Shown here in pieces: positions 44,099 to 51,002 of a stretch of DNA of 64,000 nt; position 1 is the first letter of the stretch; each line of letters opens with the position of its first letter. Source of the DNA: an uncultured Oscillospiraceae bacterium (GTDB taxonomy: Bacteria; Bacillota; Clostridia; Oscillospirales; Oscillospiraceae); contig CALXDM010000002.1 of the NCBI GenBank assembly GCA_944387065.1, forward strand, positions 62,001 to 126,000, in the 5' to 3' direction. The notes under the pieces are model-generated. The model saw nothing but the letters and a program-made list of their open reading frames with translations, ran no database searches and was not told the DNA's origin. Position numbers and translations under genes: made by a program.

Positions 44099-45217
44099 AT
44101 GACCAAGATTGACATCATTTCCGGCTTCCTGGGGGCGGGCAAGACCACCCTCATCCAGAAGCTGCTGGCCGACGCCTACCCCGGCGAAAAGCTGGTGCTC
44201 ATTGAGAACGAGTTTGGTGAGATCAGCATTGACGGCGGTTTCCTCAAAGGCTCGGGCGTACAGATCTCCGAGATGTCCTCCGGGTGCATCTGCTGCTCCC
44301 TGGTGGGCGACTTCACCCAGGCCCTCCAGGATGTATACGCCCAGTTCCAGCCTGACCGCATCCTTATCGAGCCCTCCGGCGTGGGCAAGCTGTCCGACGT
44401 GGTGGCCGCCGTGGAGCAGACCGCGGCCCAGGTCCCCGGGCTGGCACTGAACTGCGCGGTGACGGTGGCCGACGCGGGCAAGGTGCGGGCCTACCTGCAA
44501 AACTTCGGGGAGTTCTATGCCGACCAGGTGCGCACCGCCGGGGCCATCCTGCTCTCCCGCACCCAGAGCCTATCCCAGCAGGCGCTGGACCAGGCGGTGG
44601 CCCTGCTCCGGGCAGAGAACTCCAGCGCGGCCATCCTCACCACCCCATGGGATCAGTTGGACAGCGCCACCATCCGCAAGGCCATGGAGGGGGCCGCTCC
44701 CCTGGAGCGGGAGCTGCTGGACGAACTGCACGACCAGGGGGCCAGCTGCTGCCAGGGCCACGCGCACCATGAGCACGGCCACGGCCATGGATGCTGCGGC
44801 CACCACGGCCACGAACACCATGAGCATGACCACGGCCATGGGTGCTGCGGCCACCACGGCCACGAACACCATGGGCACGACCACGGCCATGGATGCTGCG
44901 GCCACCACGAGCATGGGCACGGCCATGGGGGGCACCACCACGCCGACGAGGTGTTCGCCAGCTGGGGGCGGGAGACCACCCATCCCTTCACTGCCCAGCG
45001 GCTGGAGGAGATCCTCACCGCCCTGGACAGCGGTGACTACGGCACGGTGCTCCGGGCCAAGGGCATCCTGCCCGGGGCGGAGGGGGCATGGCTCCATTTC
45101 GACTACGTCCCCGGAGAGCACAACATCCGCTCGGGCAGCCCGGACTTCACCGGCCGGCTGTGCGTCATCGGCGCGCAGCTGAAGGAGGACGCCCTGGCCC
45201 AGCTGTTCGGCCTATGA
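44099..45217 (+). CDS. COG0523/CobW family GTPase with His-Cys tandem repeats
   Basis: 372 aa metal-chaperone-type GTPase. Walker A GFLGAGKTT, ENEFGE switch, CxCC metal motif in GCICCS, and LIEPSGVGKLSDV. Residues about 218-280 are a His/Cys-rich insertion with three 17-aa repeats (HGHGCCGHHGHEHHxHD), expected to bind Zn, Ni or Co. The C-terminal CobW_C domain follows (WLHFDYVPGEHNIRSG). Co-transcribed with a second COG0523 gene 14 nt downstream. Confidence 0.92.
   Translation: MTKIDIISGFLGAGKTTLIQKLLADAYPGEKLVLIENEFGEISIDGGFLKGSGVQISEMSSGCICCSLVGDFTQALQDVYAQFQPDRILIEPSGVGKLSDVVAAVEQTAAQVPGLALNCAVTVADAGKVRAYLQNFGEFYADQVRTAGAILLSRTQSLSQQALDQAVALLRAENSSAAILTTPWDQLDSATIRKAMEGAAPLERELLDELHDQGASCCQGHAHHEHGHGHGCCGHHGHEHHEHDHGHGCCGHHGHEHHGHDHGHGCCGHHEHGHGHGGHHHADEVFASWGRETTHPFTAQRLEEILTALDSGDYGTVLRAKGILPGAEGAWLHFDYVPGEHNIRSGSPDFTGRLCVIGAQLKEDALAQLFGL
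44780..44932 (+). repeat. Three 51-bp in-frame tandem repeats (His/Cys-rich)
   Basis: Units start at 44780, 44831 and 44882, each beginning CACGGCCATGG. The first two are nearly identical for the full 51 bp; the third diverges in its second half. Unit length is a multiple of three, so copy-number changes keep the reading frame. Confidence 0.92.
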
Positions 45218-45231
45218 GGGGCGGGGAAGCT

Positions 45232-46167
45232 ATGAAGGAGATCCCAGTCTACCTCTTTACCGGCTTTTTGGACGCGGGCAAGAGCACCTTTCTCAACGGC
45301 ATCCTGTCCGACGGCTTTGCCCGGCAGTCCCCCACCCTGCTGCTGCGCTGTGAGCAGGGGGAGGTGGACTATACCCCCCAGCCGCCGGGCCAGGTGACGG
45401 TGGTCACGGTGGGCAGTCAGGCGGAGCTGACGGTTGCCCGGCTCAAGCAGCTGGAGCGGCAACACCACCCGGAACAGGTGCTCATCGAGTACAACGGAAT
45501 GTGGCCCCTGTCCCTGGTGGAGCAGGATGCGCTGCCCGCCAACTGGGTCTTGTACCAGGTGGTGGCCATCGTGGAGGCGGCCACCTTTGAGATGTACGCC
45601 AAGAATATGGGCCAACTCATGATGGAAAAGCTGGTGGCTGCGAACATGATCGTCTTCAACCGGTGCACCCCCCAGCTGCGCGACGCCCTGCGGGCCCGGA
45701 ACCTACGCATGGTCAACCGACGGGCGGACATCTTCCTGGAATACCCGGACGGCTCTGCCGAGCCCTACCTCACCGGCGATGAGTGCCCCTTTGACCTGAG
45801 CCAGCCGGTGCTGCAAATCCCCGACGAGGACTTCGGCCTGTGGTATGTGGACGCCATGGAGCATCCCCGCCGGTACGCGGGCAAGACGGTGCAGGCCAAG
45901 CTGGTCATGTGCCATGTGCCCCAGTACACCGGCGTGGCCATCCCCGGCCGGTTTGCCATGGTGTGCTGTGAGAACGACGTGACCTTCCTGGGCTTGGTGG
46001 CCACTGGAAAAGGGCTGGATCAGTTCCCCAACCGTGCCTGGGTGGAGGTCACCGCCCAGGTGGAGGCCGGTCGCCACCCCGCCTACGGCGACGAGGAGGG
46101 GCCCATCCTGGCCGTCACCTCCATCGCCCCGTGCGAGAGGGCCCGGCAGGAGGTGCTCACCTTCTAA
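45232..46167 (+). CDS. Second COG0523/CobW-like GTP-binding protein
   Basis: 311 aa. Walker A GFLDAGKSTF, LIEYNGMWPL in place of the EPSG switch, and a CobW_C-like C-terminus. It lacks the CxCC motif (LRCEQGEVDY at that point) and any His-rich stretch, so its metal handling, if any, differs from the upstream paralogue. ATG at 45232; longer frame from 45088 overlaps the upstream gene. Likely operates with the first GTPase. Confidence 0.85.
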   Translation: MKEIPVYLFTGFLDAGKSTFLNGILSDGFARQSPTLLLRCEQGEVDYTPQPPGQVTVVTVGSQAELTVARLKQLERQHHPEQVLIEYNGMWPLSLVEQDALPANWVLYQVVAIVEAATFEMYAKNMGQLMMEKLVAANMIVFNRCTPQLRDALRARNLRMVNRRADIFLEYPDGSAEPYLTGDECPFDLSQPVLQIPDEDFGLWYVDAMEHPRRYAGKTVQAKLVMCHVPQYTGVAIPGRFAMVCCENDVTFLGLVATGKGLDQFPNRAWVEVTAQVEAGRHPAYGDEEGPILAVTSIAPCERARQEVLTF

Positions 46168-46202
46168 TCCACCAGGCCTTGCCGCTGTCTCCCGTCCCAA
46201 GC

Positions 46203-46233
46203 AAAAAGCCTTCCCCAGTGGGGAAGGCTTTTT
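46203..46233. terminator. Bidirectional intrinsic terminator
   Basis: 14-bp perfect stem 46203-46216 / 46220-46233 with 3-nt loop, A5 on one side and T5 on the other, between the convergent GTPase operon and ribU. Confidence 0.92.
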
Positions 46234-46262
46234 CTCATCTTGCATGGCTTGCCGACCGCTGG

Positions 46263-46850
46263 TCAATGGGCGGTGCGGGCCTTGCGGTCCTTGCCCACAG
46301 CGAAGGGGTCGCCGTGGATCAGGTAGCGGGACACCGTTTTATACACCAGGAACGTGACCGCGCAGTTGATGCCCGCGGTGATCAGGTTGAAGGGCAGGAT
46401 GCCGGGCAGCAGCAGGGCGTCCACCTGATCCACCGGCCAGCCGGTAAAGGCAGGGGTGATGAAGTGGTTGGCGGGCAGCATCACCGCCGGGCGCACCAGC
46501 ACCCCCAGGACCAGCCCCAGCACGCCCCCCCGCTTGGTGTGGACAAACTTGTAGACCAGGCTGGCCGCCAGCACCATGCTGCCAGTGCCCACGATGTGCA
46601 TCAGGATGCCGTACACCCCGCTGGAGGCGCTGACGGTGAGGCCCTGGACCAGGCTAACCACCACAGTGAGCACCACCCCTGTCACCGGCCCGTAGGCCAG
46701 CGCGCCGATGAGGATGGGGATGTCCGCCGGATCGTACTCCAGGAAAGATACCATGGGGATCAGCGGAATGCGGACGGCCCACACCAGCACCACCGACAGG
46801 GCGGCCAGCATGGCTGTGACCGCCAGCTTCTTCACGCGTGCGTTCTTCAA
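46263..46850 (-). CDS. ribU: Riboflavin ECF transporter S-component
   Basis: 195 aa, six helices. Family motif RIPLIPMVSFLEYDPADIPILIGALAYGP (shown split: LEYDPADIP and LIGALAYGP) is typical of RibU. Imports riboflavin with a shared ECF AAT module encoded elsewhere. Start codon is TTG (46850-46848), 7 nt after AGGAGGG. Preceded by an FMN riboswitch, which supports the riboflavin assignment. Confidence 0.92.
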   Translation of the reverse strand: MKNARVKKLAVTAMLAALSVVLVWAVRIPLIPMVSFLEYDPADIPILIGALAYGPVTGVVLTVVVSLVQGLTVSASSGVYGILMHIVGTGSMVLAASLVYKFVHTKRGGVLGLVLGVLVRPAVMLPANHFITPAFTGWPVDQVDALLLPGILPFNLITAGINCAVTFLVYKTVSRYLIHGDPFAVGKDRKARTAH

Positions 46851-46928
46851 AACAAAACCCTCCTATGCAATGTGAAACACCTGAAAGAAGTCTTCCAGGC
46901 GCGACAACAAAACATGGGAGGTGCTGTG

Positions 46929-47049
46929 CGCATCTTCTTCCATCCGGACTGTAACCGTTGGTCCCGGAGTCTCACCGGGTCAGCCGCGCGGGTGCGCGCG
47001 GGTCGCGGACTGTACCGCCAGTGGGGAATCTCACCCCGCCCTGAAGACG
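46929..47049 (-). promoter_or_regulatory. FMN riboswitch (RFN element)
   Basis: On the minus strand: CTTCAGGGCGGGGTGAGATT, CCCACTGGCGGT, AGTCCGCGA, a variable stem, CCGGTGAGACTCCGG, ACGGT, AGTCCGGATGGAAGAAG. All conserved RFN blocks in order. It controls ribU; no obvious terminator lies between aptamer and gene, so translational control by hiding the AGGAGG is likely. Confidence 0.95.
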
Positions 47050-47074
47050 TTCTATTGGGTTGTTTCCATTTCTC

Positions 47075-47102
47075 ATTATAGCAGGTACACCGGAAAATGC
47101 AA
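47075..47102 (-). promoter_or_regulatory. Promoter of the FMN-riboswitch/ribU transcript
   Basis: Minus strand TTGCAT (47102-47097), 16 nt, TATAAT (47080-47075), about 25 nt before the aptamer. Confidence 0.7.
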
Positions 47103-47199
47103 GCAAAATTTTGTGAAATTTTTATCCAATCTTCTTTCCCAGACCTTCCATTGGGCGAGATGATCTGGATCAAAGACGGCGTATGATTGTTCAAAAAAA

Positions 47200-47241
47200 C
47201 GAATCGGCGGACACGGCCCCGCTTGCGTTGCAAGCGGGGCC
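47200..47241 (-). terminator. Probable terminator of the DUF4157 gene
   Basis: 12-bp perfect stem 47215-47226 / 47230-47241 with 3-nt loop. On the minus strand a T7 run (complement of 47193-47199) follows about 15 nt later. Confidence 0.55.
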
Positions 47242-47312
47242 GCTGGCGGGACCAGAGACGATGGATTTTTCCTTTCACATGTTACATGCATGGATTCCCG
47301 TTGTGCTGCCAG

Positions 47313-48692
47313 TCATTGAATGACGCAAGCCTTTTTATTTTTCCTCTTCTTTTTATGATCGTGCGCTTCATCCGGATCCGCGGGCTGCAGCCCAAAGGAG
47401 GAAAGTAGTCTGTGCTTTTTCATGTAGTGCTCGAGGAAGGAGTTCGCATGTGAAATGCGCTTAGCTGCTTCCCCATCATCGTCCATTGCATCCTCTATAA
47501 TCTCCCAAGTATCACCTGGGTTTTGGGCCAGTTCATACTGTGCATAAGCGACCATATCAACGAGCTTTTGAATTTTTTTATCCGTCATTTTCTCTCCGCC
47601 CTTCTTCAGCAACGCACCGCGGGATCGGTGGACAAGACCTTCTCCGTCATCATCGTCATCATAGTCATCATCGTCCACTTTGCCCCTCAAATATTCCACA
47701 AGGAACGTCTGATAGCCATCTTGCATATTGCAGCGGAAAACTTTATCGGAAAACTCCAACCTGGGCCCCAGCCAGTGCAGGAAACGCAACCGACCACCTT
47801 CTGTTCCAGTCTCGATCTCACGTTCCGTTGCCCCCTCTCGGGAGGGCTCATAGTGATTGCTCCCTCCAAAGTAGAGACTCCCCATCATCAGTTCAGACGT
47901 TGAGGCGCGCTGAAGCTCGTCAAACACGGATCTGCCCCTAACCACAGCAGACGCCAACCGATCGACAAGAGACTCAGTGTAGGAAAAGGATCCTCCCGCA
48001 TAGTTTTCTTGCGTGAACAATCTCCTGGCTCTCATGACATCTTCCACTTGCTGATGCATATTCCCATGGTCATCCCATAATTTTTGTGCGGAATCCTTCT
48101 CTCCTTGTGAGATACCGCTGTCGTCCAGCCGCGTTTTCGCCGCGATCAATTCATCGATCTTCGACTTCCAATGCTTAAAGTTTTCCTCATCTTCCCGATG
48201 CTTTTTGTCACACTGCACCACCGGCCCAGCCGCCATCCCCATGGTCTGGGGCACAACCCCCATCTCGGCGCTATGCTCCAAGGCCGGAGCGTCATTGACC
48301 GCCATCCCATTCTCCATGCCCGTGGGCCGCACCAGCCCCATCATCTGCTGGACCACATGGGTGACCTCATGCTCCAAAGAGTCCTCATATCCTGGCCCCA
48401 GGAAGATATCGCTGCCGTAAGCATAGGCTTTCGCGTCAAACTTGGCAGGCTCATCAGAATTGCGATGCACCCGGACCTGATCCATGGGCAGGCCGAACTG
48501 CCGCTCAAATTTGGCCCGCATGGCGTCTCCCAGGGGCTGTCCCCCGGACGCGGCCCGGGCAGGCTGCTCTCTCTGGCCCACCAGCATGGACAGCATGGCC
48601 TGGTTGCCCGCCCCAGTGGGCTGGGCCATATGCTCCGGCCCCACCCCCTGGCCCTGGGCCGCCGTCCGTTGTTTCTGCAGATACTCCAACAT
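47313..48692 (-). CDS. DUF4157 (eCIS core) protein with C-terminal polybasic-CaaX-like tail; putative effector
   Basis: 459 aa. Residues about 51-160 are the DUF4157/eCIS-core domain: QFGLPMDQVRVHRNSDEPAK, AYAYGSDIFLGPG, and the metalloprotease-like EHEVTHVVQQ (H108, E109, H112), ending at PVVQC (158-161), where payload domains usually begin. Residues 162-440 match no family I know; they include coiled-coil-like helices and an acidic run at 340-349. The last 13 residues are KKKRKNKK then ACVIQ: a polybasic patch followed by Cys-Val-Ile-Gln, the form of a eukaryotic farnesylation box. DNA for residues 162-459 is visibly AT-richer than for 1-160. No injection-system structural gene and no immunity candidate adjoin it. 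Own promoter, good RBS (GGGAGGTG). Confidence 0.85.
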   Translation of the reverse strand: MLEYLQKQRTAAQGQGVGPEHMAQPTGAGNQAMLSMLVGQREQPARAASGGQPLGDAMRAKFERQFGLPMDQVRVHRNSDEPAKFDAKAYAYGSDIFLGPGYEDSLEHEVTHVVQQMMGLVRPTGMENGMAVNDAPALEHSAEMGVVPQTMGMAAGPVVQCDKKHREDEENFKHWKSKIDELIAAKTRLDDSGISQGEKDSAQKLWDDHGNMHQQVEDVMRARRLFTQENYAGGSFSYTESLVDRLASAVVRGRSVFDELQRASTSELMMGSLYFGGSNHYEPSREGATEREIETGTEGGRLRFLHWLGPRLEFSDKVFRCNMQDGYQTFLVEYLRGKVDDDDYDDDDDGEGLVHRSRGALLKKGGEKMTDKKIQKLVDMVAYAQYELAQNPGDTWEIIEDAMDDDGEAAKRISHANSFLEHYMKKHRLLSSFGLQPADPDEAHDHKKKRKNKKACVIQ

Positions 48693-48764
48693 GACGTCAC
48701 CTCCCAGCTATGGTTGACCACATTTTGTCCTGTGGCTGTCCATCGCCTCGCTTATAATGAGTAG

Positions 48765-48793
48765 ATTATACATCATTTAGAAAAAAACGGCAA
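48765..48793 (-). promoter_or_regulatory. Promoter of the DUF4157 gene
   Basis: Minus strand TTGCCG (48793-48788), 17 nt, TATAAT (48770-48765), about 75 nt before the ATG. Confidence 0.75.
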
Positions 48794-48919
48794 GTATTTT
48801 TCCAATGAGACACTCAGACAGGCGTATCGACTTCCATTTTCCCCCATTTCATATGTCCAGAAGAGCAGGCCAGGCTGAAAGGGCAAACAAGCTATTTGAA
48901 ACTTTTGTTCGATTTTCTC

Positions 48920-48948
48920 TTGACGGAGGGGCTGTCTTCCGGTACACT
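48920..48948 (+). promoter_or_regulatory. Promoter of the SLOG gene
   Basis: TTGACG (48920-48925), 17 nt, TACACT (48943-48948). Confidence 0.65.
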
Positions 48949-48972
48949 ATGGGGGTGAAAGGAGGGGCCACC

Positions 48973-49506
48973 ATGACGGAGGAACGCACCTGCTGCTTCA
49001 CCGGCCACCGCCCTGGCAAACTGCCCTGGGGCTGGCAGGAGGACGACCCCCGCTGCCAAGCCCTGAAGGGGAGCATCGCCCGGGAACTGGAGGGGCTGTA
49101 CCGCCGGGGCTACCGCCACTTCCTATCCGGAATGGCCCAGGGGTGCGACCTGTACTTTGCCGAGGCGGTACTGGCCCTGCGCCAGGCCCGGCCGGACGTC
49201 ACCCTGGAAGGGGCGGTGCCCTTCCCCGGCCAGGCCGACCGCTGGCCCCCGCAGGACCGGCTGCGCTGGCGGGCGGTGCTGGACGCCTGCGATGTGGAGA
49301 CGGTGGTCCAGCGGCACTACGACCGATTTTGTATGCTGCGCCGGGACCGATACCTGGTGAACCGCTCCGGCTGCATCCTGGCCGTGTTTGACGGCTCCCC
49401 CGGCGGCACCCGCTATACCCTAAATTATGCCATGGAACGGCAGCTGGAGATCCTCCTGCTGGACTTAAACCGCACCCAGGCCCCCGCTGTGCGCCTGACC
49501 CTGTGA
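48973..49506 (+). CDS. SLOG/YpsA-like (DUF1273) family protein
   Basis: 177 aa Rossmann-like protein: CCFTGHRPGKLPWG at the N-terminus, FLSGMAQGCDLYFAE, and FDGSPGGTRYTLNYA at the C-terminus, the signature of SLOG proteins thought to bind nucleotides or nucleotide-derived ligands. B. subtilis YpsA of this family affects cell division; role here unknown. ATG at 48973 follows AAAGGAGGGG; frame to 48805 is a non-coding extension. Confidence 0.87.
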   Translation: MTEERTCCFTGHRPGKLPWGWQEDDPRCQALKGSIARELEGLYRRGYRHFLSGMAQGCDLYFAEAVLALRQARPDVTLEGAVPFPGQADRWPPQDRLRWRAVLDACDVETVVQRHYDRFCMLRRDRYLVNRSGCILAVFDGSPGGTRYTLNYAMERQLEILLLDLNRTQAPAVRLTL

Positions 49507-49534
49507 CTCCGCCAGGAGGGCGGAAAACTTTTGG

Positions 49535-49563
49535 TTGACAGGGACGCTTCCCTCTGGTATACT
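49535..49563 (+). promoter_or_regulatory. Promoter of infC-rpmI-rplT
   Basis: TTGACA (49535-49540), 17 nt, TATACT (49558-49563). Confidence 0.85.
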
Positions 49564-49569
49564 ATCCCA

Positions 49570-49700
49570 CGCAAAACAAAGCAGGAATGGTGCCGCCATC
49601 CTCACCTCCAGCCGCTGGCAAAGAGGTCAACAGGGAGAAATCCGCGCGGGTCGCGGGTATTTTGCTGTGGATGCGGGCGTTTCTGCGCCCGCGTTTTTCT
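49570..49700 (+). promoter_or_regulatory. infC operon leader with attenuator (L20-leader-like)
   Basis: About 150-nt untranslated leader ending in a terminator hairpin: stem 49673-49679 / 49686-49692 and T5 at 49694-49698, only 9 nt before the infC RBS. In Firmicutes this operon is controlled by L20 binding to such a leader. Assignment to that class rests on position and the terminator; I did not verify the consensus fold. Confidence 0.6.
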
Positions 49701-49721
49701 TTCTTCAGGAGGTGCTTTGCC

Positions 49722-50249
49722 ATAGCTAACGCGACCCATCAGATCAACGAGCAGATCCGTGACCGGGAGGTCCGCCTGATCGGTTCGGACGGCGGCCAGT
49801 TGGGCATCATGTCCGCGGCCGAGGCCCAGCGCCGCGCCGACGAGGAGGGGCTGGACCTGGTGAAGATCTCCCCCGGCGCCACCCCGCCGGTGTGCAAGCT
49901 CATGGACTACGGCAAGTTCAAGTTCGAGCAGTCCAAGCGGGAGAAAGAGGCCAGGAAGAACCAGCATGTGGTGGAGGTCAAGGAGATTCGCATGTCCCCC
50001 GGCATCGACATCGGCGACTTCAACACCAAGCTGCGCAACGCCCAAAAGTTCCTGGCCGAAGGCAACCGGGTGAAGGTTACCGTGCGCTTCCGGGGGCGGG
50101 AGATGGCCCATACCAACATCGGCCGGGAGCTGCTGCTGGACTTTGCCGGCCAGTGCGCCGCGCTGGCCTCCCTGGAGAAGGACCCCAAATTGGAGGGCCG
50201 TCATATGAGTATCTTCCTGTCCGCCAAAGCGGGCAAGACAAAGGCATAA
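49722..50249 (+). CDS. infC: Translation initiation factor IF-3, ATA start codon
   Basis: 175 aa, IF3 N- and C-domains: [54 protein letters not shown] and [12 protein letters not shown]. The AGGAGG at 49707-49712 is followed after 9 nt by ATA GCT AAC, in frame with IF3. TTG nearby is out of frame and hits a stop. A non-AUG start of the AUU/AUC/AUA type is known in infC and lets IF3 repress its own translation. First gene of infC-rpmI-rplT. Confidence 0.95.
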   Translation: MANATHQINEQIRDREVRLIGSDGGQLGIMSAAEAQRRADEEGLDLVKISPGATPPVCKLMDYGKFKFEQSKREKEARKNQHVVEVKEIRMSPGIDIGDFNTKLRNAQKFLAEGNRVKVTVRFRGREMAHTNIGRELLLDFAGQCAALASLEKDPKLEGRHMSIFLSAKAGKTKA

Positions 50250-50298
50250 TCCCTGCGGCGCACGCCGCCGCCATCACACAGAAAAGGAGCCAACCACC

Positions 50299-50502
50299 AT
50301 GCCGAAGATCAAAACCCACAGCGGCGCGAAAAAGCGCTTTTCGCTGACCAAAAACGGCCGCGTCAAGCGGGCCCACGCCAACCGGCGCCACCTGCTCAAC
50401 GGCCACGGCAAGACCACCAAGCTCAAGCGCGGCCTCCGCAAGGGCGCCTATGCCGACGTCACAAACGAGGCGACCCTCAAGCGTTTGATCCCTTACAAAT
50501 AA
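50299..50502 (+). CDS. rpmI: 50S ribosomal protein L35
   Basis: 67 aa, [19 protein letters not shown] start and KRLIPYK end, full family length. Between infC and rplT as in most bacteria. RBS AAAGGAG. Confidence 0.98.
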   Translation: MPKIKTHSGAKKRFSLTKNGRVKRAHANRRHLLNGHGKTTKLKRGLRKGAYADVTNEATLKRLIPYK

Positions 50503-50537
50503 GCGACTTTTACGCAGCGATAGGAGGCTGAGACACC

Positions 50538-50894
50538 ATGGCAAGAGTGAAGGGCGCGATGATGACGCGCAAGAGAAGGAAAAAGATCCTCAAGCTGGCC
50601 AAGGGCTACTGGGGTGCCAAGAGCAAGCATTTCCGTATGGCCAACGAGCAGGTGATGAAGTCCCTGCAGTACGCCTACACCGGCCGGCGGCTGAAGAAGC
50701 GGGATTTTCGCCAGCTGTGGATCGCCCGCATCAACGCCGCCTGCAAGTGCAACGGCATGAATTACTCCACCTTCATGCACGGGCTGAAGCTGGCCAATGT
50801 GGAGATCAACCGCAAAATGCTGGCCGAGCTGGCCGTCAACGATGCGGCCGCCTTCACCCAGCTGGCCGAATTGGCCAAGGGCAAGCTGGCCTGA
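50538..50894 (+). CDS. rplT: 50S ribosomal protein L20
   Basis: 118 aa: [26 protein letters not shown] start region, [20 protein letters not shown] core. Assembly protein and probable feedback regulator of this operon. RBS TAGGAGG. Confidence 0.98.
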   Translation: MARVKGAMMTRKRRKKILKLAKGYWGAKSKHFRMANEQVMKSLQYAYTGRRLKKRDFRQLWIARINAACKCNGMNYSTFMHGLKLANVEINRKMLAELAVNDAAAFTQLAELAKGKLA

Positions 50895-50903
50895 CCGTTC
50901 TAT

Positions 50904-50937
50904 ATCCAATATTCAGCATTATCCAATATTCAACATT
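50904..50937 (+). repeat. Two tandem 17-bp AT-rich repeats
   Basis: ATCCAATATTCA(G/A)CATT at 50904-50920 and 50921-50937, one mismatch, between the rplT stop and its terminator. Meaning unknown. Confidence 0.85.
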
Positions 50938-50939
50938 AC

Positions 50940-50978
50940 CCCGGCCCGGTTCTCTTGGGAGAACCGGGCCGGGTTTTT
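50940..50978 (+). terminator. Terminator of infC-rpmI-rplT
   Basis: Perfect 15-bp stem 50940-50954 / 50959-50973, 4-nt loop, T5. Confidence 0.93.
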
Positions 50979-51002
50979 ATCCAGCAGTCTATGAATCGGC
51001 AC

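Noticed and set aside
42812..44500. 562-aa minus-strand frame as one protein
   Set aside because: The first about 187 residues run antisense through the COG0523 GTPase gene. The FliB-like protein begins at 43939 with an RBS.
44780..44932. Possible CRISPR or VNTR non-coding array
   Set aside because: Repeats are adjacent without spacers and in frame within a GTPase gene.
49587..49721. Upstream extension of IF3 from an AUG at 49587
   Set aside because: It would translate through the leader terminator; RBS and family N-terminus indicate ATA at 49722.
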